Positions 10,120-19,529 are shown, numbered from the stretch's first letter. The stretch: DNA of 64,000 nucleotides from Nocardia amikacinitolerans NBRC 108937 (GCF_001612615.1 NZ_BDAU01000028.1:156792-220791), one strand, 5' to 3'. Notes: generated by a model from the letters alone, not told the origin. Translations and numbers: made by a program.

Positions 10120-10397
10120 TTTTCGCCAATCCCTTTCCCGGGTGCGGCCGAATCGGTCGCACTCAGTTTGTCCCTGGTGAGACGCGCCTCGATCGCCGAA
10201 CAACCCGAGGGCCGTTCGCTGTTCGGTTTCGGAAAGGACCTTCCCCCCACACCAGAACCACGCGACCGCCCGCCGATCGCATCTCTGCGGGCAGTCAACC
10301 ACATGTGCGGCGTGCAGGCAACGCAGTGAAATACCCGAGCCGACAACGTCACTCGACGCGTCGACCGACATCGCCGCGAGAACCGCGGCGCCGCGCG

Positions 10398-11807
10398 TCA
10401 ATCCAGGTCGTCGTGGCGCATGAGCAGGCGGCCCGCCTCGGTGACCGAACCGGTGAGCGACGGGTACACCGAGAAGGTCTGGGCCAGATCGTTGACCGTC
10501 AGGTTGTTCTGTACGGCGAGTGCGATCGGCAGGATCAGCTCGGAGGCGATCGGCGCGACCACGACGCCGCCGATCACGACGCCGGTGGCCGGACGGCAGA
10601 AGACCTTGACGAAGCCGCGGCGCAGGCCCGACATCTTGGCCCTCGGGTTGGTGTTCAGCGGCAGCATCACGGTCCGCGCGGGCACCTCGCCGTTGTCGAT
10701 CGAGTTCTGGCTGACGCCGACGGTGGCGATCTCCGGCCTGGTGAACACGGCCGAGGCCACGGTCTTGAGCCGAATCGGGCTGACGCCCTCACCCAGCGCG
10801 TGGTACATCGCGATGCGGCCCTGCATGGCCGCCACCGAGGCCAGCGGCAGCAGGCCCGTGCAGTCGCCCGCGGCGTAGATGCCGGACACCGAGGTGCGCG
10901 AGACCCGGTCGACCCGCAGGTAGCCGCCGCGGTCGAGATCGACGCCCAGCTCTTCCAGGCCCAGATCCGTGGTATTCGGTGTGGAACCCACGGTCATCAG
11001 CGCGTGCGTGCCAGCGACGGTGCGGCCGTCGGAGAGCTTGACGACGATGCCTTCCGCGGTTCGCTCGACGGCGTCGGCCCTCGCGTGCTTCACCAGCTCG
11101 ACGCCGCGCTCGGCCAGCGCTTCCTCGAGCACGAGGGCGGCGTCGGCGTCCTCGTGCGGCAGCACCCGATCGCGGCTGGACACCAGCTTCACCCGGACGC
11201 CCAATTCCGTGTAGGCGGAGACGAATTCGGCGCCGGTGACACCGGAACCGACCACCACCAGGGTCTCAGGAAGCTCGCGCAGGTCGTAGAGCTGACGCCA
11301 GTTCAGGATGCGCTCGCCGTCGGGTTCGGCGCCGGGCAGCACGCGCGGGCTCGCGCCGGTGGCGATCAGCACCACCTCTGCCTCGATCAGCCGCTCGCGC
11401 TCGCGACCGCCGTCGAGCTCGAGGAGCACGCGATGCGCCGCACGCCCGCCGCCGTTCTCGGCCAGCCGCGCGGAGCCGGAGAGGACGGTCACGCCCGCGG
11501 ACTGCAACTTGGAGCGGATATCGGAGGACTGCGCCAGCGCCAGCGCTTTGACGCGCGAGTTCACCTCCGGCAGCCGCACGGCCGCCTGGCTCGGGTCGAG
11601 CGTGATTCCCAGGTCCCTTGCCCGGCGCAGATCGGTGCGCACACCGGTGGAGGCGATGAAAGTCTTCGACGGGACACAGTCCCACAACACACACGCGCCA
11701 CCGATGCCGTCGCGGTCGATCAGTGTCACGTCCGCGCCGTGCTGGGCCGCGACCAAGGCCGCCTCATAGCCGGCCGGTCCGCCACCGATGATCGCAATGC
11801 GGGTCAT
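10398..11807 (-). CDS. lpdA: NAD(P)H quinone reductase / flavoprotein disulfide reductase LpdA
   Basis: 469 residues from an ATG at 11807 with GGAGG six bases upstream. FAD motif IGGGPAGYEAA at residues 6-16. GGACVLWDCVPSKTFI holds a single cysteine pair-like region in place of the CxxxxC redox disulfide of true lipoamide dehydrogenase: the first C and second C are spaced as in LpdA of M. tuberculosis (Rv3303c). The NAD motif VVGSGVTGAEF and the second FAD contact YAAGDCTG follow. By family knowledge it reduces quinones with NAD(P)H and helps in oxidant defence rather than in pyruvate dehydrogenase. Its neighbour on the far side (Rv3304-like) matches the tuberculosis order. Confidence 0.85.
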   Translation of the reverse strand: MTRIAIIGGGPAGYEAALVAAQHGADVTLIDRDGIGGACVLWDCVPSKTFIASTGVRTDLRRARDLGITLDPSQAAVRLPEVNSRVKALALAQSSDIRSKLQSAGVTVLSGSARLAENGGGRAAHRVLLELDGGRERERLIEAEVVLIATGASPRVLPGAEPDGERILNWRQLYDLRELPETLVVVGSGVTGAEFVSAYTELGVRVKLVSSRDRVLPHEDADAALVLEEALAERGVELVKHARADAVERTAEGIVVKLSDGRTVAGTHALMTVGSTPNTTDLGLEELGVDLDRGGYLRVDRVSRTSVSGIYAAGDCTGLLPLASVAAMQGRIAMYHALGEGVSPIRLKTVASAVFTRPEIATVGVSQNSIDNGEVPARTVMLPLNTNPRAKMSGLRRGFVKVFCRPATGVVIGGVVVAPIASELILPIALAVQNNLTVNDLAQTFSVYPSLTGSVTEAGRLLMRHDDLD

Positions 11808-11957
11808 GGATACCTCCGCTCGAGCTGTCGACCGGGATCTCCGGTACCTGGCTAACGTTAGTGGTCGGCGCGCTGTCGGGCTCGCCACACCTGGCCGTCG
11901 CGCCGGGAACACGGCGTCATGTGGGCGGGATAGCGGCGATCCGGTGTCATCATTGGC

Positions 11958-11963
11958 TACCCT
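11958..11963 (+). promoter_or_regulatory. -10 hexamer of a leaderless start
   Basis: TACCCT lies exactly six bases before the GTG at 11970, and no Shine-Dalgarno is visible. This supports GTG 11970 rather than the TTG at 11964 as the start. Confidence 0.5.
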
Positions 11964-11969
11964 TTGCAG

Positions 11970-12449
11970 GTGCCGATCTACGCCGCCTACGGGTCCAACA
12001 TGGACTCGACCCAGATGCTCGAGCGCTGTCCGCACTCCCCCATGTCCGGAACCGGCTGGTTGGAGGGCTGGCGGCTGACCTTCGCCGGCGACGACATCGG
12101 GTGGGAAGGGCCGCTGGCGACGGTCGTCGAGGAACCGGGTTCCCGGGTGTTCGTCGTGCTCTACGACGTCTCCCCCGAGGACGAGCAGCTGCTGGACCGG
12201 TGGGAGGGCTCGGACTTCGGCATCCACAAGAAGATCCGGCTGCGCGTCACCCCGAGTCCGGGCAGCGGCACCGAGCCGCGGCTGGCCTGGCTGTACGTGC
12301 TCGACGCCTACGAGGGCGGCCTACCGTCGGCGCGCTATCTTGGCGTGATGGCCGACGCGGCCGAAAAGGCAGGCGCACCAGAGGAATACGTGCACGCGCT
12401 ACGGACGCGCAACAGCCGCAACGTGGGACCTGGCAACTACTCGAGCTGA
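11970..12449 (+). CDS. Gamma-glutamylcyclotransferase-like protein (Rv3304 homologue)
   Basis: 159 residues. It begins PIYAAYGSNMDSTQM, the YGSN motif that forms the substrate oxyanion pocket of the gamma-glutamylcyclotransferase fold. The acidic catalytic region is likely within YDVSPEDEQLLDRWEG, including the E of DRWEG. The C-terminus ends ARYLGVMADAAEKAGAPEEYV. By fold it may release 5-oxoproline from a gamma-glutamyl amine, but many relatives have no assigned substrate. It is transcribed divergently from lpdA and convergently with amiA1, as in M. tuberculosis. The GTG start follows a TACCCT -10 by six bases. Confidence 0.75.
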   Translation: MPIYAAYGSNMDSTQMLERCPHSPMSGTGWLEGWRLTFAGDDIGWEGPLATVVEEPGSRVFVVLYDVSPEDEQLLDRWEGSDFGIHKKIRLRVTPSPGSGTEPRLAWLYVLDAYEGGLPSARYLGVMADAAEKAGAPEEYVHALRTRNSRNVGPGNYSS

Positions 12450-12454
12450 GACGC

Positions 12455-12492
12455 CGAACCCCGCCGCCGGAGCAACCGGACGGCGGGGTTCG
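12455..12492 (+). terminator. Hairpin terminator after the Rv3304-like gene
   Basis: A perfect 12-bp stem (12455-12466 with 12481-12492), with a small inner CCGG/CCGG pairing in the 14-base loop, starts six bases after the stop codon. Confidence 0.8.
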
Positions 12493-12534
12493 TTCGTTTC
12501 GCCTGTTTCGGACGCCTCGCCTGTCGAGACGCCT

Positions 12535-12598
12535 GGATTTTCGGACGCCTCGATTTTCAGAACCGTCGCTTTTCAGAACCCTCGCTTTTCAGACCTCA
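12535..12598. repeat. Four tandem 16-bp repeats at the amiA1 stop codon
   Basis: Units at 12535-12550, 12551-12566, 12567-12582 and 12583-12598 have the core (C/G)G(A/C)TTTTC(A/G)GA(A/C)C. The last unit contains the amiA1 stop (minus strand), so the repeats extend directly from the end of the gene. The sequence is T-rich against the local background. Confidence 0.75.
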
Positions 12599-13936
12599 GC
12601 GCGGCGGCGTCTGCAACACGATGTTCGACAGCACCCGCACGCCCACCGCGAGCGCGCGCTCGTCGATGTCGAAGGTCGGCTGGTGCAGGTCCAGTTGCTC
12701 GCCATGCCCGGACCAGACGCCGAGCCGCGCCATCGCGCCGGGCACCTCCTCCAGGTACCAGGAGAAGTCCTCGCCGCCGCCGGACTGGATGGTGTCGGCC
12801 AGCGCGTCGGGGCCGAGCGCGCGGATGGCGTCCTCGAAGATCCTGGTCGAGTGCTCGTCGTTGACCACGGGCGGCACGCCGCGGCGGTAGTTGAGCTGGT
12901 ACCGCACGCCGGTCGGCGCGAGCAGGCCGTCGACGATCTCGTGCACCATCGGCTCGAGCAGCGACCAGGTCGCGTGGTCGCCGGTCCGGACGGTGCCGGT
13001 GAGCATGCCCGTCTGCGGTATGGCGTTCGGCGCCTTCCCAGCCGACACCGCGCCCCACACCATCACGGTGCTGGTCCGCGGGTCGATGCGGCGGCTGAGC
13101 AGGCCGGGCAGGCCGGTGATCACGGTGCCGATCGCGTAGACGAGGTCGCTGGTCAGGTGCGGACGCGAGGTGTGGCCGCCCGGCGAGTCGAGCACCAGCT
13201 CGATGGTGTCGGCGGCCGAGGTGATCGCGCCGACCCGGATGCCGACCCTGCCGACCTCCAGGCGCGGATCGCAGTGCAGCGCGAAGATCCGCTCAACCCC
13301 CTCCATGACGCCCGCCGCGACCAGGTCGATCGCGCCGCCCGGCATCACTTCCTCGGCGGGCTGGAAGATCAGCCGCACGCCGACCGGCAGGTCGGGGATC
13401 TCGGCGAGCGCGAGGGCGGTGCCGAGCAGGACGGTGGTGTGCGCGTCATGGCCGCAGGCGTGCGAGACGCCGGGGACGGTCGAGGCGAAGCTGAGGCCGG
13501 TGAACTCCTGCAGCGGGAGCGCGTCCATGTCGGCGCGCAGGCCGATGCGCGGTCCCTCGGGGCCGATGTCACAGATCAGGCCGGTGCCGCCGGGCATCTT
13601 CTGCGGGGAAAGACCCGCCTTGGTCAGCCAGGCCGCGACGAACTCGGTCGTGCCGAACTCGGTGCGGGAAAGCTCCGGGTTCGCGTGGATGTGCCTGCGC
13701 CACTGCACGAGGTCGACAGCGTGCTCGGCCAGCCACGAGTCGACCGCATCCCGGGCGGTCACGACGGTGTCCGTCGCGACGCCGCCCGGCGCCTCCGGGG
13801 TCAGGCACGCGGCACCCATGGGGCCGGTGGCTCGCGCCGAGGTGTTCGACAATGCGGCACTCGCGGGGCCCTCCGTGGTAGCGCGCGCCGCCTCCTGGCC
13901 CGTCGCTCGCGCCGCCGGTCGGCCTGTAGTGCTCAC
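12596..13936 (-). CDS. amiA1: M20-family amidohydrolase AmiA1
   Basis: 446 residues. M20D peptidase/amidohydrolase signatures: HIHANPELSRTEF, RADMDALPLQEFTG (metal Asp), VSHACGHDAHTTVLLG (metal His and Asp) and IFQPAEEVMPGGA (catalytic Glu pair). Such enzymes hydrolyse N-acyl amino acids or related amides, typically with two zinc or manganese ions. The first 55 residues are Ala/Thr-rich and unlike the family; a start nearer the ARDAVDSWLAEH segment is possible. The ATG at 13936 overlaps the stop of amiB1 by four bases, so the two are coupled. It corresponds to Rv3305c by order. Confidence 0.85.
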   Translation of the reverse strand: MSTTGRPAARATGQEAARATTEGPASAALSNTSARATGPMGAACLTPEAPGGVATDTVVTARDAVDSWLAEHAVDLVQWRRHIHANPELSRTEFGTTEFVAAWLTKAGLSPQKMPGGTGLICDIGPEGPRIGLRADMDALPLQEFTGLSFASTVPGVSHACGHDAHTTVLLGTALALAEIPDLPVGVRLIFQPAEEVMPGGAIDLVAAGVMEGVERIFALHCDPRLEVGRVGIRVGAITSAADTIELVLDSPGGHTSRPHLTSDLVYAIGTVITGLPGLLSRRIDPRTSTVMVWGAVSAGKAPNAIPQTGMLTGTVRTGDHATWSLLEPMVHEIVDGLLAPTGVRYQLNYRRGVPPVVNDEHSTRIFEDAIRALGPDALADTIQSGGGEDFSWYLEEVPGAMARLGVWSGHGEQLDLHQPTFDIDERALAVGVRVLSNIVLQTPPR

Positions 13937-15135
13937 CGAATGTCCTCCTGTCGTTGAACGAGTCGTTGCAACAACCTGTCTCTGTGTTCTTCATCGCGGG
14001 CGACGGCGATTGCGGTACGCGCCAGCGCGATCGCGCCATCTGTCACCGCGCGATCCGCCGAGGCGTTGACACTCGCCTCGGCGAAGCCCGGCTGATGTGT
14101 CACCGCCCCACCGGCGTCTATGCCGATGACCGGATGGATGCCCGGGATGACGTTGGTGACATTGCCCATATCGGTGCTGCCGAGCGGTCGCTGCGCCTCG
14201 AGCTCCGGTGCGATCGGCACCCGTCCCAGGTCGGCGATCTGCTCACGATAGGCACACAGTAGTGCCGGATCGGGCGTCAGCTCGGTATATGTAGGCGCGA
14301 GCGTCCGGATTTCGTGGGTGCAGCCGGTCGCGAGGGCGCCCGCCTCGAAACAAGCCGACGCTCGTCGCATCAGATCGTCGAGGGATGCGGAGTCGACTGC
14401 GCGTAGGTAGTACAGCAGTTCCGCACGTCCGGGCACGATGTTGGGGGCTACGCCACCGTCGCTGACTATACCGTGAAGTTGCTGACCGGGTAGAAGGTGC
14501 TGCCTCAGCAAACCGAGAGCAACCTGCGCGACGGTGACGGCGTCCCCCGCGTTGCGGCCGTACTCGGGGGCCGCGCTGGCGTGCGCCTCGCGCCCGCGGA
14601 AGAGCACGCCCAGGTCGGCGAGGGCGAGCGAACGGGCGCCGACGATGTCGTAAGGGCCGGGATGCACCATCATCGCCATCGCGATGTCGTCGAAGACGCC
14701 GCGCTCCAGCATCAGCACCTTGCCGCCGCCGCTCTCCTCGGCGGGCGTCCCGAGCACCACGACGGTGATGCCGAGTTCGTCGGCCACCTCGGCGAGGCCG
14801 AGCGCCGCGCCGACGGCCGACGCGGCGATGATGTTGTGCCCGCAGGCGTGCCCGATCTCGGGCAGCGCGTCGTATTCGGCGCAGATGCCGACCGTCAGCT
14901 CGCCGCTTCCGCAGCTCGCGCGAAAGGCCGTCGGCAGGTCGGCGACGCCCGCCTGGATCTCGAAACCGCGCTCGGCGAGCGGCGCGAGGACCTTGGCGAC
15001 GCTGCGCGTCTCCTCGAAGGCCAACTCCGGCTCGGCGTGGATGGCGTGCGACAGCTCGATCAGCCGGGTCGCCGCGGCGTCGATCGCGGCGTCGGAGGCC
15101 GCCGCGGCGCCGTCGGTGCGGACAGCGCGCGGCAT
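13933..15135 (-). CDS. amiB1: M20-family amidohydrolase AmiB1
   Basis: 400 residues from an ATG at 15135, preceded by GAGGAAA; a longer frame to 15174 lacks a ribosome site. Motifs: HAIHAEPELAFEET, ICAEYDALPEIGHACGHN (metal ligands) and GTPAEESGGGKVLML (catalytic Glu). It resembles the AbgB/p-aminobenzoyl-glutamate hydrolase branch of M20D more than AmiA1 does. First gene of the amiB1-amiA1 pair; the four-base overlap with amiA1 suggests joint translation, perhaps of partner enzymes. Corresponds to Rv3306c by order. Confidence 0.85.
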   Translation of the reverse strand: MPRAVRTDGAAAASDAAIDAAATRLIELSHAIHAEPELAFEETRSVAKVLAPLAERGFEIQAGVADLPTAFRASCGSGELTVGICAEYDALPEIGHACGHNIIAASAVGAALGLAEVADELGITVVVLGTPAEESGGGKVLMLERGVFDDIAMAMMVHPGPYDIVGARSLALADLGVLFRGREAHASAAPEYGRNAGDAVTVAQVALGLLRQHLLPGQQLHGIVSDGGVAPNIVPGRAELLYYLRAVDSASLDDLMRRASACFEAGALATGCTHEIRTLAPTYTELTPDPALLCAYREQIADLGRVPIAPELEAQRPLGSTDMGNVTNVIPGIHPVIGIDAGGAVTHQPGFAEASVNASADRAVTDGAIALARTAIAVARDEEHRDRLLQRLVQRQEDIR

Positions 15136-15254
15136 GCTGCTCTTTTCCTCAGGCCCGCTGCGCGGTGATGGCATGGGACACAGTCTGGCACTGTGGCGCG
15201 AATCGGGCGCGTCCCGTGTCCGTCGACCTGCTCACATCCGGGCCTCGCCAGGGG

Positions 15255-15959
15255 TTATCCGACGGCGAACGCCAGGTTCTCCGGGCTTGTGCGCACCGCG
15301 AGTCCGGCCAGCGCTTCGGCGTGCAGCGCCCGCTTGATGATCGGCAGATTCGGCTTGCGGTTGCCCGCCAGTGCCGCGGCCTGTGCGACGGCGGTCTCCA
15401 GCAACACGTCGGCTTCGGCGGCTTGGTCCACGATGCCGGCCGCGATGGCCTGATCGGCCGGGTAGCGGTGGCCGGTGGTCATGGCCTGCACGCAGACCTG
15501 GTTGCTCAGGCGGTTGGTGAGCAGGGCGTTCATGCCGACGGTGAAGGGCATGCCGAGGTGCACCTCGGGCAGGCTCCAGAAGCCGCGATCGGCCCGCATG
15601 ACGCGGAAGTCGTGCGAGGTGGCGAGCATGGCGCCCGCACCGAACGCGTGGCCGTTGATGGCGGCGACCGTCGGCATCGGGAAGGCCAGCAGGCGGGTGT
15701 AGAGCGAGTGCACCTTGTCCAGGTAGCCGTGCATCTCGCCGAGGTTGCCGAACAACCAGTCGGTGTCGAGACCGTTGCTGAAGAACTTGCCGGTCGCCGT
15801 GGTCACCAGCGCCGCGGGCCCCTCCGAGGCCTCGACCTTGTCGAACAGCGCGTGCACCTGATCGATCCAGTCCGGATGGAAGCGGTTCTCGCTGTCGGTC
15901 TGTCCCTCGCTCCCGAGGTACAGCACGAACACATCTCCCTGACGCTCCAGATACGGCAT
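15255..15959 (-). CDS. Enoyl-CoA hydratase/isomerase family protein
   Basis: 234 residues, short for a hydratase and typical of the delta3,delta2-enoyl-CoA isomerase-like branch. Crotonase features: oxyanion-hole segments KFFSNGLDTDW and INGHAFGAGAMLATSHDFRVM, then WSLPEVHLGMPF. The ATG at 15959 follows TACGCT (minus strand, 15966-15971) by six bases, consistent with a leaderless message. It sits between amiB1 and deoD, an insertion relative to the tuberculosis gene order. Substrate unknown. Confidence 0.8.
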   Translation of the reverse strand: MPYLERQGDVFVLYLGSEGQTDSENRFHPDWIDQVHALFDKVEASEGPAALVTTATGKFFSNGLDTDWLFGNLGEMHGYLDKVHSLYTRLLAFPMPTVAAINGHAFGAGAMLATSHDFRVMRADRGFWSLPEVHLGMPFTVGMNALLTNRLSNQVCVQAMTTGHRYPADQAIAAGIVDQAAEADVLLETAVAQAAALAGNRKPNLPIIKRALHAEALAGLAVRTSPENLAFAVG

Positions 15960-16051
15960 GCGTGCAGCGTATCGCCCTGGGCGGACAACCCCTACTCGCG
16001 GGTAGCCCCGCGTTGTGGGCGTGGGACGGTAAAGCTCGATAGGGTTACGGC

Positions 16052-16831
16052 ATGCTTGCCGAACAGGCCGCCGAGGCGATCGCGGAACGTACGGGAGTCG
16101 AGCGCCACCGGGTGGCCGTTGTGCTGGGGTCGGGGTGGCAGCAGGCGGCCGCGGAGGTCGGTGCGCCGTCGGCGTCGGTGTCGATGCCGGAACTGCCCGG
16201 CTTCGGCGAACCGACCGCGCAGGGCCATGTCGGCGTGGTGCATTCGGTGCCCGTCGGTGAGACGCCGGTGCTGCTGCTGATGGGCCGCCAGCATCTCTAC
16301 GAGGGCTATCAGCCCGCGGACGTGGTGCACCCGGTGTCGGCCGCGGTGGCGGCGGGCGCAGAGATCGTGGTGCTGACCAACGCGGCGGGCGGCATCCGGC
16401 CCGGCTTGCAGGTCGGTGAGCCGGTCCTGATCAGCGATCACCTCAATCTCACTGCCCGGACCCCGCTGGCGGGCGCCACCTTCGTCGACCTGGTCGACGC
16501 GTGGGACCCCGAATTGCGCGCGCTGGCAAGGGAAGTCGACCCGAGCCTGACCGAGGGCGTGTACGCGGGCCTGACCGGACCGCAGTACGAGACGCCCGCC
16601 GAGATCCGCATGCTGCGCACCATCGGCGCCGACCTGGTCGGCATGTCGACGGTGCTGGAAGCCATCGCCGCCCGCGCGCTCGGCGCCCGGCTGCTCGGCA
16701 TCTCGCTGGTGACCAACCTGGCCGCTGGCGTGACCGGGGAACACCTTTCGCACGCGGAGGTGCTCGCCGAGGGCAACGCGGCCGCGCCGAGGCTCGGCAA
16801 ACTGCTGCGCGGCGTGCTGGAGCGGCTCTAG
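16052..16831 (+). CDS. deoD: Purine nucleoside phosphorylase
   Basis: 259 residues, trimeric PNP type. It splits guanosine or inosine with phosphate to the base and ribose-1-phosphate. Visible motifs are VLGSGWQQ (phosphate loop), LLMGRQHLYEGY, VVLTNAAGGIRPG, and GLTGPQYETPAEIRML. TAGGGT at 16040-16045 lies six bases before the ATG, indicating a leaderless start. Its stop directly abuts pmmB, whose product converts the sugar phosphate released here, so the pair forms a functional salvage operon. Corresponds to Rv3307. Confidence 0.93.
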   Translation: MLAEQAAEAIAERTGVERHRVAVVLGSGWQQAAAEVGAPSASVSMPELPGFGEPTAQGHVGVVHSVPVGETPVLLLMGRQHLYEGYQPADVVHPVSAAVAAGAEIVVLTNAAGGIRPGLQVGEPVLISDHLNLTARTPLAGATFVDLVDAWDPELRALAREVDPSLTEGVYAGLTGPQYETPAEIRMLRTIGADLVGMSTVLEAIAARALGARLLGISLVTNLAAGVTGEHLSHAEVLAEGNAAAPRLGKLLRGVLERL

Positions 16832-18325
16832 ATGCTGCGCTTCGGGACCGCCGGTCTGCGCGGGCCACTGCGCGAGGGCCCCGACGGCATGAACGTGACG
16901 ACCGTGAGCAGGGCGACGGCGGGCGTTGTCGACTGGCTGCGCGGCCGCTGCCTCGGCGGCGGTCGGGTCGTCGTCGGTCGCGACGCCAGGCACGGTTCGC
17001 CCGAATTCGCCACCGCGGTCGCGGAAATCTTTGCGGCGGCGGGCTTTCCGGTCACGCTGCTGCCCGGAGCGGTGCCGACGCCGGTGGTGGCGTACGCGGT
17101 GCGCGAGCTCGGCGCGGTGGCGGGCGTGCAGATCACCGCGTCGCACAATCCGCCCGCCGACAACGGCTACAAGCTCTATCTCGACGGCGGTTCGCAGTTG
17201 ATCGCGCCCGCCGACACCGAGATCGAGCGCTGCATCGAGGCGGTCGGCGAACCGATCCCGCGCACACCGGTCGCCGAATCCGACGACGCGCTCGTGCACC
17301 GCTATCTCGCGCGGGTCGCTCAGTTGCCGGACCTCGTCGGCGGGCCGGGTGCGCGCAACGACATCCGGATCGCGCTGACGCCGCTACACGGAGTCGGCGG
17401 CGATCTCGCCGTGCGGGCGCTCGCCGCGGCGGGTTTCACCGACGTGCACCTGGTGACCGAGCAATTCGTGCCCGATCCGGACTTCCCCACCGTCGCCTTC
17501 CCGAATCCGGAGGAGCCGGGAGCCGCCGATCTACTGCTCGCGCTGGCCGAACGGGTGAACGCCGATGTGGCCATCGCGTTGGACCCCGACGCGGATCGGT
17601 GCGCGGTCGGCGTGCCTGGCCCGGACGGGTGGCGGATGCTGCGCGGCGACGAAGCCGGTGTGCTGCTCGGTGCTTGCGTACTGCGCACCGCGCCGCCGGA
17701 CGCGCTGGTCGCCACCACGATCGTGTCGTCGCGGCTGCTGTCCAAGCTGGCGGCGGCGCGCGGCGCCCGTTACGCCGAGACGCTCACCGGCTTCAAATGG
17801 CTCGCCAGGGCGGGCGACGGGCTGGTGTACGCCTACGAGGAGGCCATCGGGCACTGCGTCGACCCGGCGGCCGTGCGCGACAAGGACGGCATCTCGGCGG
17901 CCGTCCTCACCGCCGACCTGGTGGCGCGGTTGAAGGCCGAAGGACGCACGCTGCTCGACGAACTCGACGGGTACGCGGTCGAATTCGGCCTGCACGCGGG
18001 CGATCAGGTCGCGTTGCGGCTGGCCGACGCCGAGGCCGCCGCCGCGGTGGTCGAGCGGCTTCGCACCGACCCGCCCGGCGAGATCGCGGGCGAACCGATG
18101 AAATACGCGGATCTGCTCCAGGCGCGCGGACGGATGCGCACCGACGCGCTGATTTTCGAGGGCGCGGGCTCCCGTGTGGTGATTCGTCCGTCCGGGACCG
18201 AGCCGAAACTCAAGTGCTATCTGGAGGTCGTCGAGCCGGTGACCGACAGCGCCGGTCTCGCGCACGCGAGAAGCGTTGCGGCCGAGCGGCTCGCGGCGCT
18301 CGCCGAGTTCTGTCGCGCGCTGTAG
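16832..18325 (+). CDS. pmmB: Phosphopentomutase/phosphomannomutase family protein
   Basis: 497 residues, alpha-D-phosphohexomutase superfamily. The active-site phosphoserine lies in ITASHNPPADNGYK; the metal loop is ALDPDADRCAVG; the sugar-binding loop contains EEAIGH; the phosphate-binding tail is RPSGTEPKLKCYLEV. The ATG follows the deoD stop with no gap. In this context conversion of ribose- or deoxyribose-1-phosphate to the 5-phosphate is the likely job, although the family name says mannose. Corresponds to Rv3308. Confidence 0.9.
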   Translation: MLRFGTAGLRGPLREGPDGMNVTTVSRATAGVVDWLRGRCLGGGRVVVGRDARHGSPEFATAVAEIFAAAGFPVTLLPGAVPTPVVAYAVRELGAVAGVQITASHNPPADNGYKLYLDGGSQLIAPADTEIERCIEAVGEPIPRTPVAESDDALVHRYLARVAQLPDLVGGPGARNDIRIALTPLHGVGGDLAVRALAAAGFTDVHLVTEQFVPDPDFPTVAFPNPEEPGAADLLLALAERVNADVAIALDPDADRCAVGVPGPDGWRMLRGDEAGVLLGACVLRTAPPDALVATTIVSSRLLSKLAAARGARYAETLTGFKWLARAGDGLVYAYEEAIGHCVDPAAVRDKDGISAAVLTADLVARLKAEGRTLLDELDGYAVEFGLHAGDQVALRLADAEAAAAVVERLRTDPPGEIAGEPMKYADLLQARGRMRTDALIFEGAGSRVVIRPSGTEPKLKCYLEVVEPVTDSAGLAHARSVAAERLAALAEFCRAL

Positions 18326-18441
18326 CCCGCCGCCACGACGGGGCGTCAGCCGACCCCGACCCACCACGCCGCCGTTGCACGCGTACGGCGGGCACCGCCG
18401 AGTCTTTCGCGCAGCCGCGCTGAAAAGTCCGCGAGTTCGCG

Positions 18442-19065
18442 TCAGCGCGGTCCGAACTGGCGGTCGCCCGCGTCGCCGAGGCCGGGGACGATGTAGGCGT
18501 CGGAGTTCAGGCCCGAGTCGACGGTCGCGGTCACCAACCGCACCGGCAGGTCCGACTTCTCCAGTAGCGCAATGCCTTCCGGTGCCGCGACCACGCAGAT
18601 CGCGGTGATGTCGGTCGCGCCGCGCGCGGCGAGCAGTTCGAGGGTGTGGCGCATGGAGCCGCCGGTCGCCACCATCGGGTCGAGCACGTACACCGGGATA
18701 CCGGACAGGTCGGCGGGCAGCGATTCCATGTACGGCACCGGCTGGTGCGTGGTCTCGTCGCGGGCGATGCCGACGAAACCGACCTGGGCGTTGGGGATCA
18801 GCTCGGCCGCCGCGTCGACCATGCCGAGCCCGGCGCGCAGCACCGGGACCAGCAGCGGCGGATGGGCAAGCCGCACGCCCTCGGCGAAGGCGACGGGGGT
18901 TTCGATTTCGTACCTGGTCACGGGCGCCTCGCGCAGCGCTTCGTAGACCAGGATGCCGGTGAGATCGCGCAGCGCGTTGCGGAAGACCGCGTTGGGTGTG
19001 CGCGCGTCGCGCATCGTCGTCAGCAGGGTGGCGGCGAGTGGGTGGTCCACGGTGTGCGTACGCAT
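18442..19065 (-). CDS. upp: Uracil phosphoribosyltransferase
   Basis: 207 residues, standard length. It makes UMP from uracil and PRPP. The PRPP loop is YVLDPMVATGGSMRHTLELL. The uracil-contacting C-terminal segment contains NSDAYIVPGLGDAGDRQFG. TATCGT (minus strand, 19072-19077) lies six bases before the ATG, a leaderless layout. It is convergent with pmmB, as in M. tuberculosis (Rv3309c). Confidence 0.95.
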   Translation of the reverse strand: MRTHTVDHPLAATLLTTMRDARTPNAVFRNALRDLTGILVYEALREAPVTRYEIETPVAFAEGVRLAHPPLLVPVLRAGLGMVDAAAELIPNAQVGFVGIARDETTHQPVPYMESLPADLSGIPVYVLDPMVATGGSMRHTLELLAARGATDITAICVVAAPEGIALLEKSDLPVRLVTATVDSGLNSDAYIVPGLGDAGDRQFGPR

Positions 19066-19211
19066 GAGGGAACGATAAGGTTCGAGGCGAGTTCGGCGTC
19101 GAACGTCCTCGTGAATTTTTTTCGCGGGGCGTGGAACCGAATGGCAAGGCGGCGCGTCGAACCAGTTGGATGACGTACTCTGCCTGGGAACGAACAGATG
19201 GGGGAAGCACT

Positions 19212-19529
19212 ATGGCAAAGATGTCGGCGGACACCGAGGGCATCGCCGCCTACGGCGCCACCGCCGAGGTGATGGCCGGTGAAATGGCCGGTGTCGCAGC
19301 GGGGGCCGCGGGCGCCTCGCCCGCGTTGCTCGGGCCGATCATGGGCCTCATCGGCGGGGATTTCATGGCCGCGTACTCCGCGGCCCACGCCGGACACGTC
19401 GCGTCGATCGCGCAACTGTCAGCGGTCCTTTCCAGCATGGGCGGCGCGGCGGCCGGCGCGGCGACCGTGCTCACCGAGACCGACCTGAACAACGCGGCCG
19501 CGCTGAAGTCCGCCGACCTGGACGGATGA
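19212..19529 (+). CDS. EspC-like type VII secretion substrate
   Basis: 105 residues from an ATG with GGGGGAAG upstream. It is an Ala/Gly-rich, all-helical small protein, reading AKMSADTEGIAAYGATAEVM and then a hydrophobic glycine-rich hairpin GVAAGAAGASPALLGPIMGLIGGDF. This is the layout of ESX-1 secretion-associated (EspC/Rv3615c) family proteins: N-terminal half EG(I)..YG, C-terminal half with repeated Ala. No classic WXG is present. It heads a compact four-gene run with an NlpC/P60 protein (four-base gap). No ESX core gene lies in the window, so export would need an apparatus encoded elsewhere. Confidence 0.6.
   Translation: MAKMSADTEGIAAYGATAEVMAGEMAGVAAGAAGASPALLGPIMGLIGGDFMAAYSAAHAGHVASIAQLSAVLSSMGGAAAGAATVLTETDLNNAAALKSADLDG

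Noticed and set aside
10120..10397. Riboswitch upstream of the secreted proline-rich protein
   Set aside because: Looked for the conserved core of the c-di-AMP (ydaO) class because cell-wall genes often carry it; it was not recognisable.
10398..11807. Dihydrolipoamide dehydrogenase of a pyruvate dehydrogenase complex
   Set aside because: Sequence style and the neighbouring Rv3304-like gene fit the LpdA quinone reductase; no other complex subunit is nearby.
11861..13957. 698-codon plus-strand frame across the amiA1 region
   Set aside because: Antisense shadow of amiA1 with biased composition.
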